Origin: Pseudaminobacter soli (ex Li et al. 2025) | Lineage (GTDB): Bacteria > Pseudomonadota > Alphaproteobacteria > Rhizobiales > Rhizobiaceae | Assembly (NCBI RefSeq): GCF_003012705.1 | Contig: NZ_PXYL01000001.1 | Coordinates: 248,001-312,000, forward strand | DNA length: 64,000 nucleotides | Direction of reading: 5' to 3' | Part shown: positions 25,120-33,529 of the stretch, piece after piece | Position numbering within the stretch: the first letter of the stretch is position 1 | Layout: each line of letters starts with the position of its first letter | Notes under the pieces: generated by a model | Told to the model about the DNA's origin: nothing | Database searches by the model: none | What the model saw: only the letters and a program-made list of their open reading frames with translations | Position numbers and translations under genes: made by a program

Positions 25120-25944
25120 ATGGGATTTCAGCTCGCTCCGACAGCGGCGGCCGAGGGCTTCCGGCTCGAGGCACATGACAGTGTCGGATCGACCAACGCC
25201 ATAGCGCTCGAAAGGGCGCGGGCAGGCGACCTGGGCAAGCTCTGGGTCGTCTCCAAGAAGCAGGAAAGCGGGCGCGGCCGCCGTGGCCGTGCGTGGGCGA
25301 CGCCCGAAGGCAATCTTGCCGCGACGCTCCTGCTGATCGTTGATCGTGACCTCAAGACCGCTGCCACGCTCGGCTTCGTTGCCGGGCTTGCGCTTTCCGA
25401 TGCGCTGGAAGCGGTCGTGCCCGGGCGCGTCGCCATCGCCGCCGATGGGGCAGGCGATCGCCGCGGCAATCGCTTCGAACTGAAATGGCCGAACGACGTG
25501 CTCGCCAAGGGCGCCAAGATGGCAGGCATCCTGCTCGAATCCACGATGCTGGATGCGGATCGCTTCGCGCTCGCCATCGGCATCGGCGTCAATGTCGTCG
25601 CTCATCCCGAGGACGTTCCCTATCCGGCGACCTCGCTCAAGGCGCTGGGGGCGGATTGCGCCGCCGAGACGCTGTTCCTCGCGCTGTCCGACGCCTGGAG
25701 CGAAAACATGCGCCTCTGGAACGAGGGGCGGGGGCTCGAACTCATTCGCCAGCGCTGGCTGGCGCATGCGGCCGGCCTCGGCGGTCAGGTCGCTGTTCGC
25801 GTCGAAGGTAATGTCGTGCGCGGCGTGTTCGAAACCATCGACGAGGACTGCCGTTTCGTCATTCGTGATGATACCGGCGCAGTGCATAAGATCGCGGCCG
25901 GTGACGTGCATTTCGGGGCCGTTGCCTCGGCTAGTGCTACCTAG
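25120..25944 (+). CDS. birA: Biotin--[acetyl-CoA-carboxylase] ligase
   Basis: BirA activates biotin with ATP and attaches it to the biotin carboxyl carrier domain of acetyl-CoA carboxylase and related enzymes. The 274-residue protein has the biotin-adenylate loop SGRGRRGRAWATPEGNLAAT and the KWPNDVL motif of the catalytic domain, then a short C-terminal SH3-like domain. It lacks the N-terminal winged helix of the E. coli protein, so it is a ligase without the repressor function. It directly follows nuoN, an arrangement common in alphaproteobacteria. Confidence 0.94.
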   Translation: MGFQLAPTAAAEGFRLEAHDSVGSTNAIALERARAGDLGKLWVVSKKQESGRGRRGRAWATPEGNLAATLLLIVDRDLKTAATLGFVAGLALSDALEAVVPGRVAIAADGAGDRRGNRFELKWPNDVLAKGAKMAGILLESTMLDADRFALAIGIGVNVVAHPEDVPYPATSLKALGADCAAETLFLALSDAWSENMRLWNEGRGLELIRQRWLAHAAGLGGQVAVRVEGNVVRGVFETIDEDCRFVIRDDTGAVHKIAAGDVHFGAVASASAT

Positions 25945-26009
25945 AGCATGATCCCGAACCGAAGGTCCGCGCAGCGAATGGTTGCAGACTTTTCGGACAA
26001 GATCATGCT
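25945..26009. repeat. Rhizobial palindromic intergenic repeat
   Basis: The stretch is bounded by the perfect 9-base inverted repeat AGCATGATC (25945-25953) and GATCATGCT (26001-26009), with an inner CCGAA/TTCGG pair. This AGCATGATC-type element is a familiar small repeat of Mesorhizobium and related genomes. It sits immediately after the birA stop, so the transcript end of birA would fold into a long stem and could act in RNA stability or termination. No T-run follows. Confidence 0.75.
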
Positions 26010-26075
26010 TCAAGAAACAAGCTTAGAGTGAGAGTGCTTCAAAGAGAGGTCATCTCGCCCTAGACCAGCGCCGAA

Positions 26076-26122
26076 CGGACCACATGTCCGTACAGGTGTC
26101 CGATGCGGCAATTCGGGACACC
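26076..26122 (+). promoter_or_regulatory. Two tandem stem-loops in the RNase J leader
   Basis: The 5' leader of the RNase J gene contains CGGAC-N5-GTCCG (26076-26090) and then GGTGTCC-N14-GGACACC (26095-26122). A purine-rich AGAGGA and AAAGGA stretch leads to the ATG at 26150. Leader stems are plausible autoregulatory cleavage sites for ribonucleases, but here only the inverted repeats are seen. Confidence 0.4.
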
Positions 26123-26149
26123 CGGCGAGAGGATTGAAAAGGATAAAAC

Positions 26150-27820
26150 ATGGCGAAATCCAGGGAAGCTGAACTCGTATTCGTGCCGCTTGGCGGCGTG
26201 GGCGAGATCGGCATGAATTTCGCGCTTTATGGCTATGGGCCTGTCGACAACCGCGAATGGATCATCATCGATGTCGGCGTCACGTTCCCCGACCCGACCC
26301 TGCCGGGCGTCGATCTCGTGCTGCCCGACACGCGCTTCATCGAGAGCGAACTGCACAATCTGCGCGGCATCGTCATCACCCATGCTCACGAGGACCACTA
26401 CGGCGCGCTGCTCGACCTGTGGCCGCGCTTGAAGGCGCCGGTTTGGATGACGCCGTTCTCCGCCGGTCTTCTGGAGGCCAAGCGCCAGGCCGAGAGTGCT
26501 GCGGCAAAGGTGCCGGTGACGATCTATCGCGCGGGCGAGACTTTTACCGTCGGCCCCTTCACCATCGAAGCCTTGGCCGTCACGCACTCCATTCCCGAGC
26601 CGGTGTCGCTGGCCATCACCTCGCCGCTCGGCACGGTGATCCATACCGGCGACTGGAAGATCGATCCCGCACCCGCCATCGGCCCCAAGACCAACGAAGC
26701 GCGGTTCCGCGAACTGGGCGAGCAGGGCGTGCTGGCACTGGTCTGCGATTCCACCAATGCTCTTCGCGAAGGCGAATCCCCGTCCGAAAAGGAAGTCGGG
26801 GAGGGGCTGCGCGGCGTCATCGAAAAGGCGCCTGGCCGTGTTGCCGTCACCACCTTCTCCTCCAATGTGGGTCGCATCCGCTCCATCGCGGAAGCCGCGC
26901 GCGATGCCGGCCGCCAGGTTCTGGTGCTCGGCCGTTCGCTGAAACGGGTCATCGATGTCTCCACTGAGCTCGGCTACTTGGACGGCCTGCCGGAGTTCAT
27001 CTCCGAGGACGATTACGGCTATATCCCGCGTGAAAATCTCGTCATCATCTGCACCGGCAGCCAGGGCGAGCCGCGCGCCGCACTTGCCAAGCTGGCACGT
27101 GACGAAATGAAGACTGTGGCGCTGTCGCCGGGCGATACCGTCGTCTTCTCCTCGCGCACCATTCCCGGCAACGAAAAGGCAATTCTGGAGATCAAGAACC
27201 TTCTGGTCGACCAGGGCATGAAGATCATCGAGGACGGCGACGCGCTTGTGCACGTTTCCGGTCACCCGCGCCGCAGCGAGCTGCGCCGCATGTATGAATG
27301 GGTGAAGCCGCGCATCGCCGTGCCGGTGCATGGCGAAGCGGCGCATCTGGTCGCGCATGGCTCGCTGGCCGCGGGCTGCGGCGTGCCGGAAGTCGCGCAG
27401 ATCCGCGACGGCGATATGCTGAAGCTCGCGCCGGGTGCGGCCGAGATCATCGATCAGGTGCCGTTCGGCCGCATCTACAAGGACGGCAAGCTGACCGGCG
27501 ACGACGAGGTGATGGGCATTCGCGATCGCCGCAAGCTCTCCTTCGTCGGCCATGTCGCGGTCAATGTGGTGCTGGACGATCGCTTTGAGCTCTCCGGCGA
27601 CCCGGATATCGTAGCCATCGGCGTCGCGCGAGTGGACCAGAGCGGCGAAGAACTGGAAGACCTGATGCTGGATGCGGCAATCGGCGCGGTCGACAGCATA
27701 CCCCGTGCGCGCCGAAAAGATCTTGATCTTGTCCAGGAAGCCGTGCGGCGTGCCGTTCGTGCCGCCGCCAACGAGGCCTGGGGCAAGAAGCCGATCGTGA
27801 CGGTGTTCGTCACGCGCTGA
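26150..27820 (+). CDS. rnj: Ribonuclease J
   Basis: RNase J is a 5'-3' exoribonuclease and endonuclease of the beta-CASP metallo-beta-lactamase group, used in rRNA and mRNA processing. The 556-residue product has the zinc motif ITHAHEDHYGALLDLW at about residue 80, GDWKIDPAP with the next metal ligand, and VLGRSLKRVIDVS of the beta-CASP part. SGHPRRSELRRMYEWVKP and VHGEAAHL follow later. Alphaproteobacteria carry one such protein, and it acts beside RNase E. Confidence 0.93.
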   Translation: MAKSREAELVFVPLGGVGEIGMNFALYGYGPVDNREWIIIDVGVTFPDPTLPGVDLVLPDTRFIESELHNLRGIVITHAHEDHYGALLDLWPRLKAPVWMTPFSAGLLEAKRQAESAAAKVPVTIYRAGETFTVGPFTIEALAVTHSIPEPVSLAITSPLGTVIHTGDWKIDPAPAIGPKTNEARFRELGEQGVLALVCDSTNALREGESPSEKEVGEGLRGVIEKAPGRVAVTTFSSNVGRIRSIAEAARDAGRQVLVLGRSLKRVIDVSTELGYLDGLPEFISEDDYGYIPRENLVIICTGSQGEPRAALAKLARDEMKTVALSPGDTVVFSSRTIPGNEKAILEIKNLLVDQGMKIIEDGDALVHVSGHPRRSELRRMYEWVKPRIAVPVHGEAAHLVAHGSLAAGCGVPEVAQIRDGDMLKLAPGAAEIIDQVPFGRIYKDGKLTGDDEVMGIRDRRKLSFVGHVAVNVVLDDRFELSGDPDIVAIGVARVDQSGEELEDLMLDAAIGAVDSIPRARRKDLDLVQEAVRRAVRAAANEAWGKKPIVTVFVTR

Positions 27821-27834
27821 CCGTGGAGCGTTGA

Positions 27835-28239
27835 ATGCTTGGCCGTCTCAACCATGTCGCCATCGCCGTGCCGGATCTCGCCGCTGCGAGCGCCGTCTAT
27901 CGCGACACGCTGGGCGCCAAGCTGACCGAGCCGCAGGCGCTGCCCGAACATGGGGTGACTGTGGTGTTCATCGACACCGGCAACACCAAGATCGAGCTGC
28001 TCGAGCCGCTAGGAGAGGGCTCTCCGATTGCCGCCTTTCTGGAAAAGAACCCGGCTGGCGGCATGCATCACCTCTGCTACGAGGTGGAAGACATCATCGC
28101 TGCGCGCGATCGGCTGAAGGCGGCAGGCGCGCGCGTGCTGGGCGATGGAACCCCCAAGATCGGCGCGCATGGCAAGCCGGTGCTGTTCCTGCACCCAAAA
28201 GACTTCCTCGGCACGCTGGTCGAACTGGAACAGGTGTAG
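27835..28239 (+). CDS. mce: Methylmalonyl-CoA epimerase
   Basis: The enzyme interconverts (S)- and (R)-methylmalonyl-CoA, feeding the B12-dependent methylmalonyl-CoA mutase in propionate and odd-chain metabolism. The 134-residue product is a two-module glyoxalase/VOC fold. Likely metal ligands lie in RLNHVAIAVPDL (His), GGMHHLCYEVEDI (His) and LGTLVELEQV (Glu). The gene follows RNase J by 14 bases and precedes the DUF1467 gene by 4, a conserved order in rhizobia. The link to cobalamin fits the B12 synthesis genes elsewhere in the window. Confidence 0.92.
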   Translation: MLGRLNHVAIAVPDLAAASAVYRDTLGAKLTEPQALPEHGVTVVFIDTGNTKIELLEPLGEGSPIAAFLEKNPAGGMHHLCYEVEDIIAARDRLKAAGARVLGDGTPKIGAHGKPVLFLHPKDFLGTLVELEQV

Positions 28240-28243
28240 GCTC

Positions 28244-28516
28244 ATGACTGGCTGGATCCCGACTGTCGCCGTCTATTTCGTCATCTGGTGGACCGTTCTG
28301 TTCATCGCGCTGCCTTTCGGCCTGAAGACGCAGGACGACGACAAGAACGTCACGCTCGGCACCGAAGCGAGCGCGCCGCGCGGGCCTCACATGCTGCGGG
28401 CGATCATCATCACCACGATCCTGGCCTGCATCATCTACGGGGCGTTCTACTATCTCACCCGCGTGCTCGGGCTGGGTTTTGACGATTTCCCGAAATTCGT
28501 GCCGGACTACCAGTAA
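28244..28516 (+). CDS. DUF1467 two-helix membrane protein
   Basis: The 90-residue product has a hydrophobic helix at residues 4-26 (IPTVAVYFVIWWTVLFIALP), a polar loop with LKTQDDDK, and a second helix near residues 50-72 (AIIITTILACIIYGAFYYLT). This matches the DUF1467 family of unknown function. The ATG at 28244 is 4 bases after the epimerase stop. A longer in-frame start at 28145 would run inside that gene and lacks homology. Function is not known. Confidence 0.82.
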   Translation: MTGWIPTVAVYFVIWWTVLFIALPFGLKTQDDDKNVTLGTEASAPRGPHMLRAIIITTILACIIYGAFYYLTRVLGLGFDDFPKFVPDYQ

Positions 28517-28822
28517 GCCGGTTCTCGGGGTCCCTCAGGGCCTGCTTGGAAATGCAAGTCGCCGGCGGAGACACGCCTCCGCGGCCGGCGACGCCCATTT
28601 CGCGCATTTGGCCGAATGTTCAATCAGCCGAAGCAAGCTTCGCTACCCCCTCGCGTGCGCATAGCCGTGGAGGAGCCGTTTCTTTCCAAAAAGCTATATT
28701 GCAAATGCCGGCTGAATAGGTAATTTAGTCTAGTGATTTGGTGAAGTATCAAGTCACGACAGCGCGGCGCATCGATAGGATCGACGGGGTCCTGTCATAA
28801 AACTGCAAAGTGTTTGGTGCGC

Positions 28823-28851
28823 AAAAAAAATGCAAGGCACGAGGCCTTGCA
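28823..28851 (-). terminator. Intrinsic terminator on the minus strand
   Basis: The stem TGCAAGGC/GCCTTGCA with a five-base loop is followed by TTTTTTTT on the minus strand. It is the best-formed terminator in the window. On the plus strand the A-run comes before the stem, so it would not work in that direction. Confidence 0.7.
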
Positions 28852-28972
28852 ATTAAACGCGTCCGATCTGCTTTCCGTTTCCGGCGGCTGCGGATAATCG
28901 CGCCTAGATCGCATCCTCCCAAGACTTTGACCGCGTAGGAGAACAGATTTTTTCTCTGTCCTCTCGATTATG
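28823..28972 (-). ncRNA. Candidate small RNA ending in a Rho-independent terminator
   Basis: On the minus strand, a perfect 8-base stem (TGCAAGGC-CTCGT-GCCTTGCA, 28851-28831) is followed by eight T residues (28830-28823), an ideal intrinsic terminator. No coding gene lies upstream of it on that strand. The upstream part folds into a 9-base stem with one G-U pair (GAGGACAGA/TCTGTTCTC, 28963-28939) and a CCG-GAAA-CGG tetraloop stem. A weak -35-like GTGACA (29007-29002) and -10-like CTAGTG lie further up. The 5' end is approximate. I cannot match it to a named Rfam family by eye. Confidence 0.45.
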
Positions 28973-29263
28973 TGAGCACACTAGACCAAGCTGCGCTGAA
29001 TTGTCACGAACATTTTTGCGTCAGCGGCCCATTAGATGTGCTGCACTGCACAATGCGTTTGCAGCCCTTGCACATGGCGTAGGCAGGGTGGGGAAGGCCC
29101 AAGACGCGCAATCTGTCGCGGTTGGGCGCCAAGTATCTGTTCTAAGGCGGCTTCGGGTTTCCAAGCTGCCTTGAAATGGCTATGAAGCGCGGGCAGGCAA
29201 CACAACACTGCGTCGGTGCCGATTCCGGTTCCGATTCCTCTTTCTTCTTTGACGGAATTCCTC

Positions 29264-30589
29264 ATGCGTCTGTCGCGCTACTTCCTGCCCATCCTGAAAG
29301 AGAATCCGCGCGAGGCCGAAATCGTCTCGCACCGTCTGATGCTGCGCGCTGGCATGATCCGCCAGCAGGCCGCAGGCAGCTTCTCCTGGCTGCCACTGGG
29401 CAAGCGCGTTCTGGACAAGGTTTGCCGGATCATTCGCGAGGAGCAGGACCGCGCCGGCGCGCTGGAGATACTGATGCCGACCATCCAGTCGGCCGACCTG
29501 TGGCGCGAGAGCGGCCGCTATGACGACTATGGCGACGAGATGCTGCGCATCAAGGATCGCAACAAGCGCGACATGCTGTTCGGCCCGACCAACGAGGAAA
29601 TGGTCACGGAGATCTTCCGGTCCTACGTCAAGACCTACAAGGACCTGCCGCTGAACCTCTACCACATCCAGTGGAAGTTCCGCGACGAGCGCCGCCCGCG
29701 CTTCGGCGTCATGCGCAGCCGCGAGTTCCTGATGAAGGACGCCTATTCCTTCGACATCGACTATGAAGGCGCCCGGGCGGCCTACAACCGCATGTTCGTC
29801 TCCTACCTGCGCACGTTTACGCGCATGGGCCTGCAGGCCATCCCGATGCGCGCCGACACCGGCCCGATCGGCGGCGACCTCAGCCACGAATTCATCATCC
29901 TGGCCGAGACCGGCGAAAGCCAGGTCTATTGCGCACGCGAATTCCTCAGCCTGCCGGTGCCGGGCGAGAACACCGATTTCTCCAACGACGAACAGATCGC
30001 CGGCATCGTCAAGGAATGGACGACGCCCTACGCGGCCACCGACGAGATGCACGACGAGGCCGCCTGGAACGCAGTTCCCGCCGGCGACCAACTCTCGGCG
30101 CGCGGCATCGAGGTCGGCCACATCTTCCACTTCGGCGAAAAGTATTCGAAGCCGATGGAAGCCAAGGTTGCCGGCCCCGACGGCAAGGACCACTACGTGT
30201 CGATGGGCTCCTACGGCATCGGCCCGTCGCGCCTGATCGCGGCCATCATCGAGGCCAGCCACGACGAGAACGGCATCATCTGGCCGGAGGCCGTGGCGCC
30301 GTTCCAGGTCGGCATCATCAACATGAAGACCGGCGACGCCGATTGCGACCGCGTGTCGGAAGAGCTGTATGACGCCTTCACTGCCGCCGGTAAGGACGTG
30401 CTCTACGACGACACCGACCAGCGCTCGGGCAGCAAGTTCGCTACCGCCGACCTGATCGGTCTGCCGTGGCAGGTCATCGTCGGCCCGCGCGGCGTGGCCG
30501 CTGGCGAGGTCGAGATCAAGAACCGCCGCACCGGCGAGAGGGAGACCCTGTCGATCGCTGCCGCCATTGCTCGCTTCGGTAGGGACTGA
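29264..30589 (+). CDS. proS: Prolyl-tRNA synthetase, short alphaproteobacterial type
   Basis: ProS charges tRNA-Pro with proline. The 441-residue class II synthetase has motif 2 in [21 protein letters not shown], and GSYGIGPSR, which is motif 3. It has the short architecture without the INS editing domain between motifs 2 and 3, as is usual for alphaproteobacteria. The ATG at 29264 with upstream CTCATG context is chosen because [15 protein letters not shown] is the family N-terminus. An in-frame ATG at 29216 adds a proline-rich stretch. It overlaps the next gene by one base. Confidence 0.95.
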   Translation: MRLSRYFLPILKENPREAEIVSHRLMLRAGMIRQQAAGSFSWLPLGKRVLDKVCRIIREEQDRAGALEILMPTIQSADLWRESGRYDDYGDEMLRIKDRNKRDMLFGPTNEEMVTEIFRSYVKTYKDLPLNLYHIQWKFRDERRPRFGVMRSREFLMKDAYSFDIDYEGARAAYNRMFVSYLRTFTRMGLQAIPMRADTGPIGGDLSHEFIILAETGESQVYCAREFLSLPVPGENTDFSNDEQIAGIVKEWTTPYAATDEMHDEAAWNAVPAGDQLSARGIEVGHIFHFGEKYSKPMEAKVAGPDGKDHYVSMGSYGIGPSRLIAAIIEASHDENGIIWPEAVAPFQVGIINMKTGDADCDRVSEELYDAFTAAGKDVLYDDTDQRSGSKFATADLIGLPWQVIVGPRGVAAGEVEIKNRRTGERETLSIAAAIARFGRD

Positions 30590-31875
30590 TGGCTAAGGCG
30601 GCGGCCAAGCCGGCTGGCGCCGGACCCTTTTCCGCCTTCGAGCGCATGGTGGCATGGCGCTACCTGCGTTCGCGGCGCAAGGAAACGGTCATTTCGGTGA
30701 TCGCCTCCATGTCCTTCATCGGCATCATGCTGGGCGTGGCCACCCTCATCATCGTCATGGCGGTGATGAACGGCTTCCGCGCCGAGCTGCTCAGCCGCAT
30801 CCTCGGCATCAACGGGCACCTGATCGTCCAGCCCGTCGACACGCCGCTGGAGGACTATGACGCTGTCGCCGGCCGCATTAACGGCGTGGCCGGCGTTAAA
30901 TACGCCATCCCCCTCATCGACGGCCAGGTGCTGGCGCAGGGCGAGGTGGGCGCCGGCAACGGCGCGCTGGTGCGCGGCATTCGCGGCCAGGACCTCGCCA
31001 AGGTCTCGCTGGTCGCCAACAACATCAAGCAGGGCTCGCTCGTCGGCTTCGACGACAGTCACGACGCCGTGGCGATCGGCACGCGCATGGCCGACAATCT
31101 CGGCCTGTCGCTCGGCGATACCATTACCCTCATCTCGCCGGAGGGCGACGTCACGCCGATGGGCACGACGCCCCGCATGAAGGGCTACAAGATCGCGGCG
31201 ATCTTCGAAGTGGGCATGTCCGAATACGATGCCTCAATCATCTACATGCCGCTTTCCGAGGCGCAACTGTTCTTCAACATGGAAGGCCGCGCGCAGACGA
31301 TCGAGGTCTTCGTCGATAATCCAGATGCGGTCGATTCGCTGAAGCCAACGGTGGAAGCGGCGGCGCAGCGGCCTGTCTTCATTTCCGACTGGCGCCAGCG
31401 CAACCAGACCTTCTTCTCGGCTCTGCAGGTCGAGCGCAACGTCATGTTCATGATACTGACGCTGATCGTGCTGGTGGCCGCGCTCAACATCATTTCGGGC
31501 CTGGTCATGCTGGTGAAGGACAAGGGCAGGGACATCGCCATCCTGCGCACCATGGGCGCCACGCGCGGCGCGGTCATGCGCATATTCGTGATGACGGGGG
31601 CTGCCATCGGCGTCACCGGCACCATAGCCGGCGTCGTCCTCGGCATCGTCGTGTGCCTGAACGTGGAGTCGATCCGCCAGTTCTTCTCCTGGATTTCGGG
31701 CACGGTGCTGTTCAATCCCGAGCTCTATTTCCTGAGCAAACTGCCGGCCAGGATGGATTTCAACGAGACTCTCAGCGTCGTCATCATGGCGCTCACCCTC
31801 TCGTTCCTGGCCACGCTGTTTCCTGCCTGGCGGGCCGCCAAGCTCGATCCGGTCGAAGCATTGCGGTACGAATAA
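30589..31875 (+). CDS. lolC: Lipoprotein-releasing ABC transporter permease LolC/E
   Basis: The 428-residue protein is the inner-membrane permease of the Lol machinery, which releases outer-membrane lipoproteins to LolA. It has one helix near residues 40-65 ([20 protein letters not shown]), a large periplasmic domain, and three C-terminal helices of the FtsX type ([60 protein letters not shown]). Rhizobia use one LolC/E-type protein, probably as a homodimer. It is coupled to proS and lolD by 1-base overlaps. Confidence 0.93.
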   Translation: MAKAAAKPAGAGPFSAFERMVAWRYLRSRRKETVISVIASMSFIGIMLGVATLIIVMAVMNGFRAELLSRILGINGHLIVQPVDTPLEDYDAVAGRINGVAGVKYAIPLIDGQVLAQGEVGAGNGALVRGIRGQDLAKVSLVANNIKQGSLVGFDDSHDAVAIGTRMADNLGLSLGDTITLISPEGDVTPMGTTPRMKGYKIAAIFEVGMSEYDASIIYMPLSEAQLFFNMEGRAQTIEVFVDNPDAVDSLKPTVEAAAQRPVFISDWRQRNQTFFSALQVERNVMFMILTLIVLVAALNIISGLVMLVKDKGRDIAILRTMGATRGAVMRIFVMTGAAIGVTGTIAGVVLGIVVCLNVESIRQFFSWISGTVLFNPELYFLSKLPARMDFNETLSVVIMALTLSFLATLFPAWRAAKLDPVEALRYE

Positions 31876-32558
31876 TGGCTAACGAAAAGATCATCGAACT
31901 GAAGGGCGTCGAGCGGCACTACGTCCAGGGCCCGCGCAAGCTCACCATCCTCAACGGCGCCGAGTTTTCGCTGCGGCGCGGCGAGATGGTGGCGCTCGTC
32001 GCCCCCTCGGGCGCCGGCAAGTCGACGCTGCTGCACACCGCCGGCCTGCTCGAAAAGCCGGATGCCGGCGATGTCATCCTGGCGGGCCGCGCCTGCGGAC
32101 GCCTGTCCGACGACGCGCGCACGTCCATCCGCCGCAACGACATCGGCTTCGTCTACCAGTTCCATCACTTGCTGCCGGAGTTCTCGGCCATCGAGAACGT
32201 CATGCTGCCGCAACTGGTGAAGGGGTTGGCGCCGGCCGAGGCGCGGGCGCGGGCAGGACAGTTGCTGGAATACATGCAGATAGGCAAGCGCGGTCAGCAT
32301 CGCCCCTCTGAGCTTTCGGGCGGCGAGCAGCAGCGCGTGGCGATTGCGCGCGCGGTGGCCAATGCGCCGCTGGTGCTTCTGGCCGACGAGCCGACCGGCA
32401 ATCTCGATCCCGTCACCGCCTCCTACGTCTTCGACGCGCTCTTTGCGCTGGTGCGTCAGTCCGGGCTTGCGGCGCTGATCGCCACCCATAACCACGAGCT
32501 TGCCGGCCGCATGGACCGGCGCGTCACGCTCGCGGACGGCAAGGTGGTGCCTCTCTGA
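31875..32558 (+). CDS. lolD: Lipoprotein-releasing ABC transporter ATP-binding protein
   Basis: LolD is the ATPase of the LolCDE complex. The 227-residue protein has the Walker A segment [17 protein letters not shown] (first residue A, not G, usual for rhizobial LolD), the ABC signature [14 protein letters not shown], and Walker [14 protein letters not shown]. The ATG at 31875 overlaps the lolC stop (TAATG). An upstream in-frame ATG at 31653 lies within lolC. It ends the proS-lolC-lolD operon. Confidence 0.95.
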   Translation: MANEKIIELKGVERHYVQGPRKLTILNGAEFSLRRGEMVALVAPSGAGKSTLLHTAGLLEKPDAGDVILAGRACGRLSDDARTSIRRNDIGFVYQFHHLLPEFSAIENVMLPQLVKGLAPAEARARAGQLLEYMQIGKRGQHRPSELSGGEQQRVAIARAVANAPLVLLADEPTGNLDPVTASYVFDALFALVRQSGLAALIATHNHELAGRMDRRVTLADGKVVPL

Positions 32559-32584
32559 GAGTGAGGCGTGGTGGCCGAAGGCCG

Positions 32585-32610
32585 CGAAAAGCCAACGATT
32601 TGGCTTTTCG
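32585..32610 (+). terminator. Strong stem-loop after lolD
   Basis: A perfect 11-base stem CGAAAAGCCAA-CGAT-TTGGCTTTTCG follows the lolD stop by 26 bases. There is a TTTT inside the descending arm but no T-run after it. It is the likely end of the proS-lolCD transcript or an mRNA-stabilising structure. Confidence 0.5.
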
Positions 32611-32670
32611 AACGACGAACGCCCGGAGCCATAGCGAAGGGCCGGCGGCCAAGGGCACGGTCCACGCCGC

Positions 32671-32739
32671 GCGCTGCCGCAATGACCCCACCCGCATCCT
32701 TCGCTTTGCTTGGATGCGACCTCACCTCAAGGGGGAGGT
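32671..32739. repeat. Fragment of the cobN-type palindromic repeat
   Basis: The segment has GCGCTGCCGCAATGACCCC, an inner stem GCATCC (32694-32699) with GGATGC (32712-32717), and then ACCTCAAGGGGGAGGT. Read on the minus strand it shares TTGAGG, the GGGG-T-nn-TGCGGCAG core and overall order with the element inside cobN. That makes it a second member, or a decayed copy, of the same family. Confidence 0.65.
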
Positions 32740-33087
32740 AGAACTCCGCGCACTGCCGCCCCCGATCCGATGCGCGGATAGGTAACGTGCAAACAGGCGG
32801 ATGAATTTCGGAGAAATTCGGAGCTCTTCGAAGCCAACCGCTTGCAATTACGGCCCCCGGAATAAAATCGCGGCCCCGTTCATCCCCCACTTTCCCGCCT
32901 CCCGCATAATCCTCGGCATCGCCCTCGCGGGAACACGGGTCATGAACCGGATGAGCGTGGAGGGCGACGGCGTCCGGGCTGGTGGCGTGACGGTAGCGCT
33001 GCTGGATGATGAATCCCCAAGTCCGGGCCCAGGGTGTGGCTGGCCGCGCGAATGCGGAGGCGAACAAACCCAGGCAAGAGCGCCGGG

Positions 33088-33142
33088 TGGACGCATGGCT
33101 AGCGTCAACCAATACCCTTAGAGGCGCGATGCCATGCGTCCA
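33088..33142. repeat. 12-base perfect inverted repeat
   Basis: TGGACGCATGGC (33088-33099) and GCCATGCGTCCA (33131-33142) are exact reverse complements separated by 31 bases. No coding sequence or known site explains them. They could be the ends of a small palindromic element. Confidence 0.5.
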
Positions 33143-33358
33143 CGTTCCCATGATCCGGCTTCGTTTTCGAGGCGCGGTAACGCCCCTTCGCGTCCGCATT
33201 CTTTTGGCTCCCCTCAGCCTGACGAGCTTTCGACGATTCGAGGTCGAGTTATCCACCAGGGAGAAGCTCGCAATGCGCAAGGCGGCCGAAGCCTTAACCT
33301 TCAGTTAACCCCATTGCCGACTCACGGCGCCACGGCTTGAGCGCCAGTGATCAGGCGC

Positions 33359-33387
33359 TTGACGATGGAACAAAAATAGAACAAAAT
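33359..33387 (+). promoter_or_regulatory. LexA-controlled (SOS) promoter
   Basis: A -35 element TTGACG (33359-33364) and -10-like CAAAAT (33382-33387) are 17 bases apart. Within the spacer lies GAAC-AAAAATA-GAAC (33368-33382), a perfect match to the alphaproteobacterial LexA box GAAC-N7-GAAC (the reverse complement of GTTC-N7-GTTC). LexA binding here would block RNA polymerase. DNA damage should therefore induce the small gene that starts 28 bases after the -10. Confidence 0.75.
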
Positions 33388-33415
33388 GAAAACAATTCAG
33401 ATACAGGAGGGAAGC

Positions 33416-33502
33416 ATGACCGATCTGATCCAGGATGTCGTCTCGCTGATTTGCATGAGCGCATTTCTCGTCACGATGGCGATGTGGATCGGCGCGATGT
33501 GA
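33416..33502 (+). CDS. 28-residue SOS-regulated membrane peptide (SidA-like candidate)
   Basis: A very short gene follows the LexA promoter with an excellent GGAGG ribosome site ahead of the ATG at 33416. The 28-residue product begins MTDLIQDVVSL and has one hydrophobic segment covering residues 8-28, ending MAMWIGAM. It therefore looks like a single-pass inner-membrane peptide. In Caulobacter crescentus the LexA-regulated SidA is a 29-residue single-helix protein that blocks cell division by acting on FtsW/FtsN. Size, topology and control match, but homology cannot be proved by eye. It converges with lipB 27 bases away. Confidence 0.65.
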   Translation: MTDLIQDVVSLICMSAFLVTMAMWIGAM

Positions 33503-33529
33503 GCCTGTTTCCCATTGCCTGGGCGGGCC

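Larger units (their letters stand above)
28517..29263. other. 747-base gap between DUF1467 and proS
   Basis: No protein gene is supported in this gap, which is AT-richer than its surroundings. It begins with a strong stem, GTCGCCGG/CCGGCGAC with an inner CGGAG/CTCCG pair (28558-28592). This could end the preceding operon, but no T-run follows. The middle holds a candidate small RNA and its terminator on the minus strand. The last 200 bases should contain the proS promoter, which I could not define. A 77-residue minus-strand ORF at 29032-29265 has no recognisable features. Confidence 0.6.
32559..33358. other. 800-base gap without a supported gene
   Basis: The gap between lolD and the LexA-box promoter holds a stem-loop (32585-32610), a fragment of a palindromic repeat (32671-32739), and a 12-base perfect inverted repeat 31 bases apart (33088-33099 and 33131-33142). 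Several ORFs of 86-274 residues run across it on both strands. They lack ribosome sites, have arginine/proline-biased compositions, and overlap one another, so none is called as a gene. Confidence 0.6.

Noticed and set aside
29032-29265. 77-codon minus-strand ORF ahead of proS
   Set aside because: It has no ribosome site or family features and overlaps the expected proS promoter region.
29264-30589. Apparent loss of the editing domain in ProS
   Set aside because: The short form without the INS domain is normal for alphaproteobacteria, so it is not a deletion.
31974-32050. Changed first residue of Walker A in LolD (A in place of G)
   Set aside because: This variant is usual for rhizobial LolD proteins and keeps the GAGKST core, so it is not a broken site.
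32456-33280. 274-codon minus-strand ORF in the gap after lolD
   Set aside because: It overlaps lolD and the repeat elements, has no ribosome site and no family resemblance.
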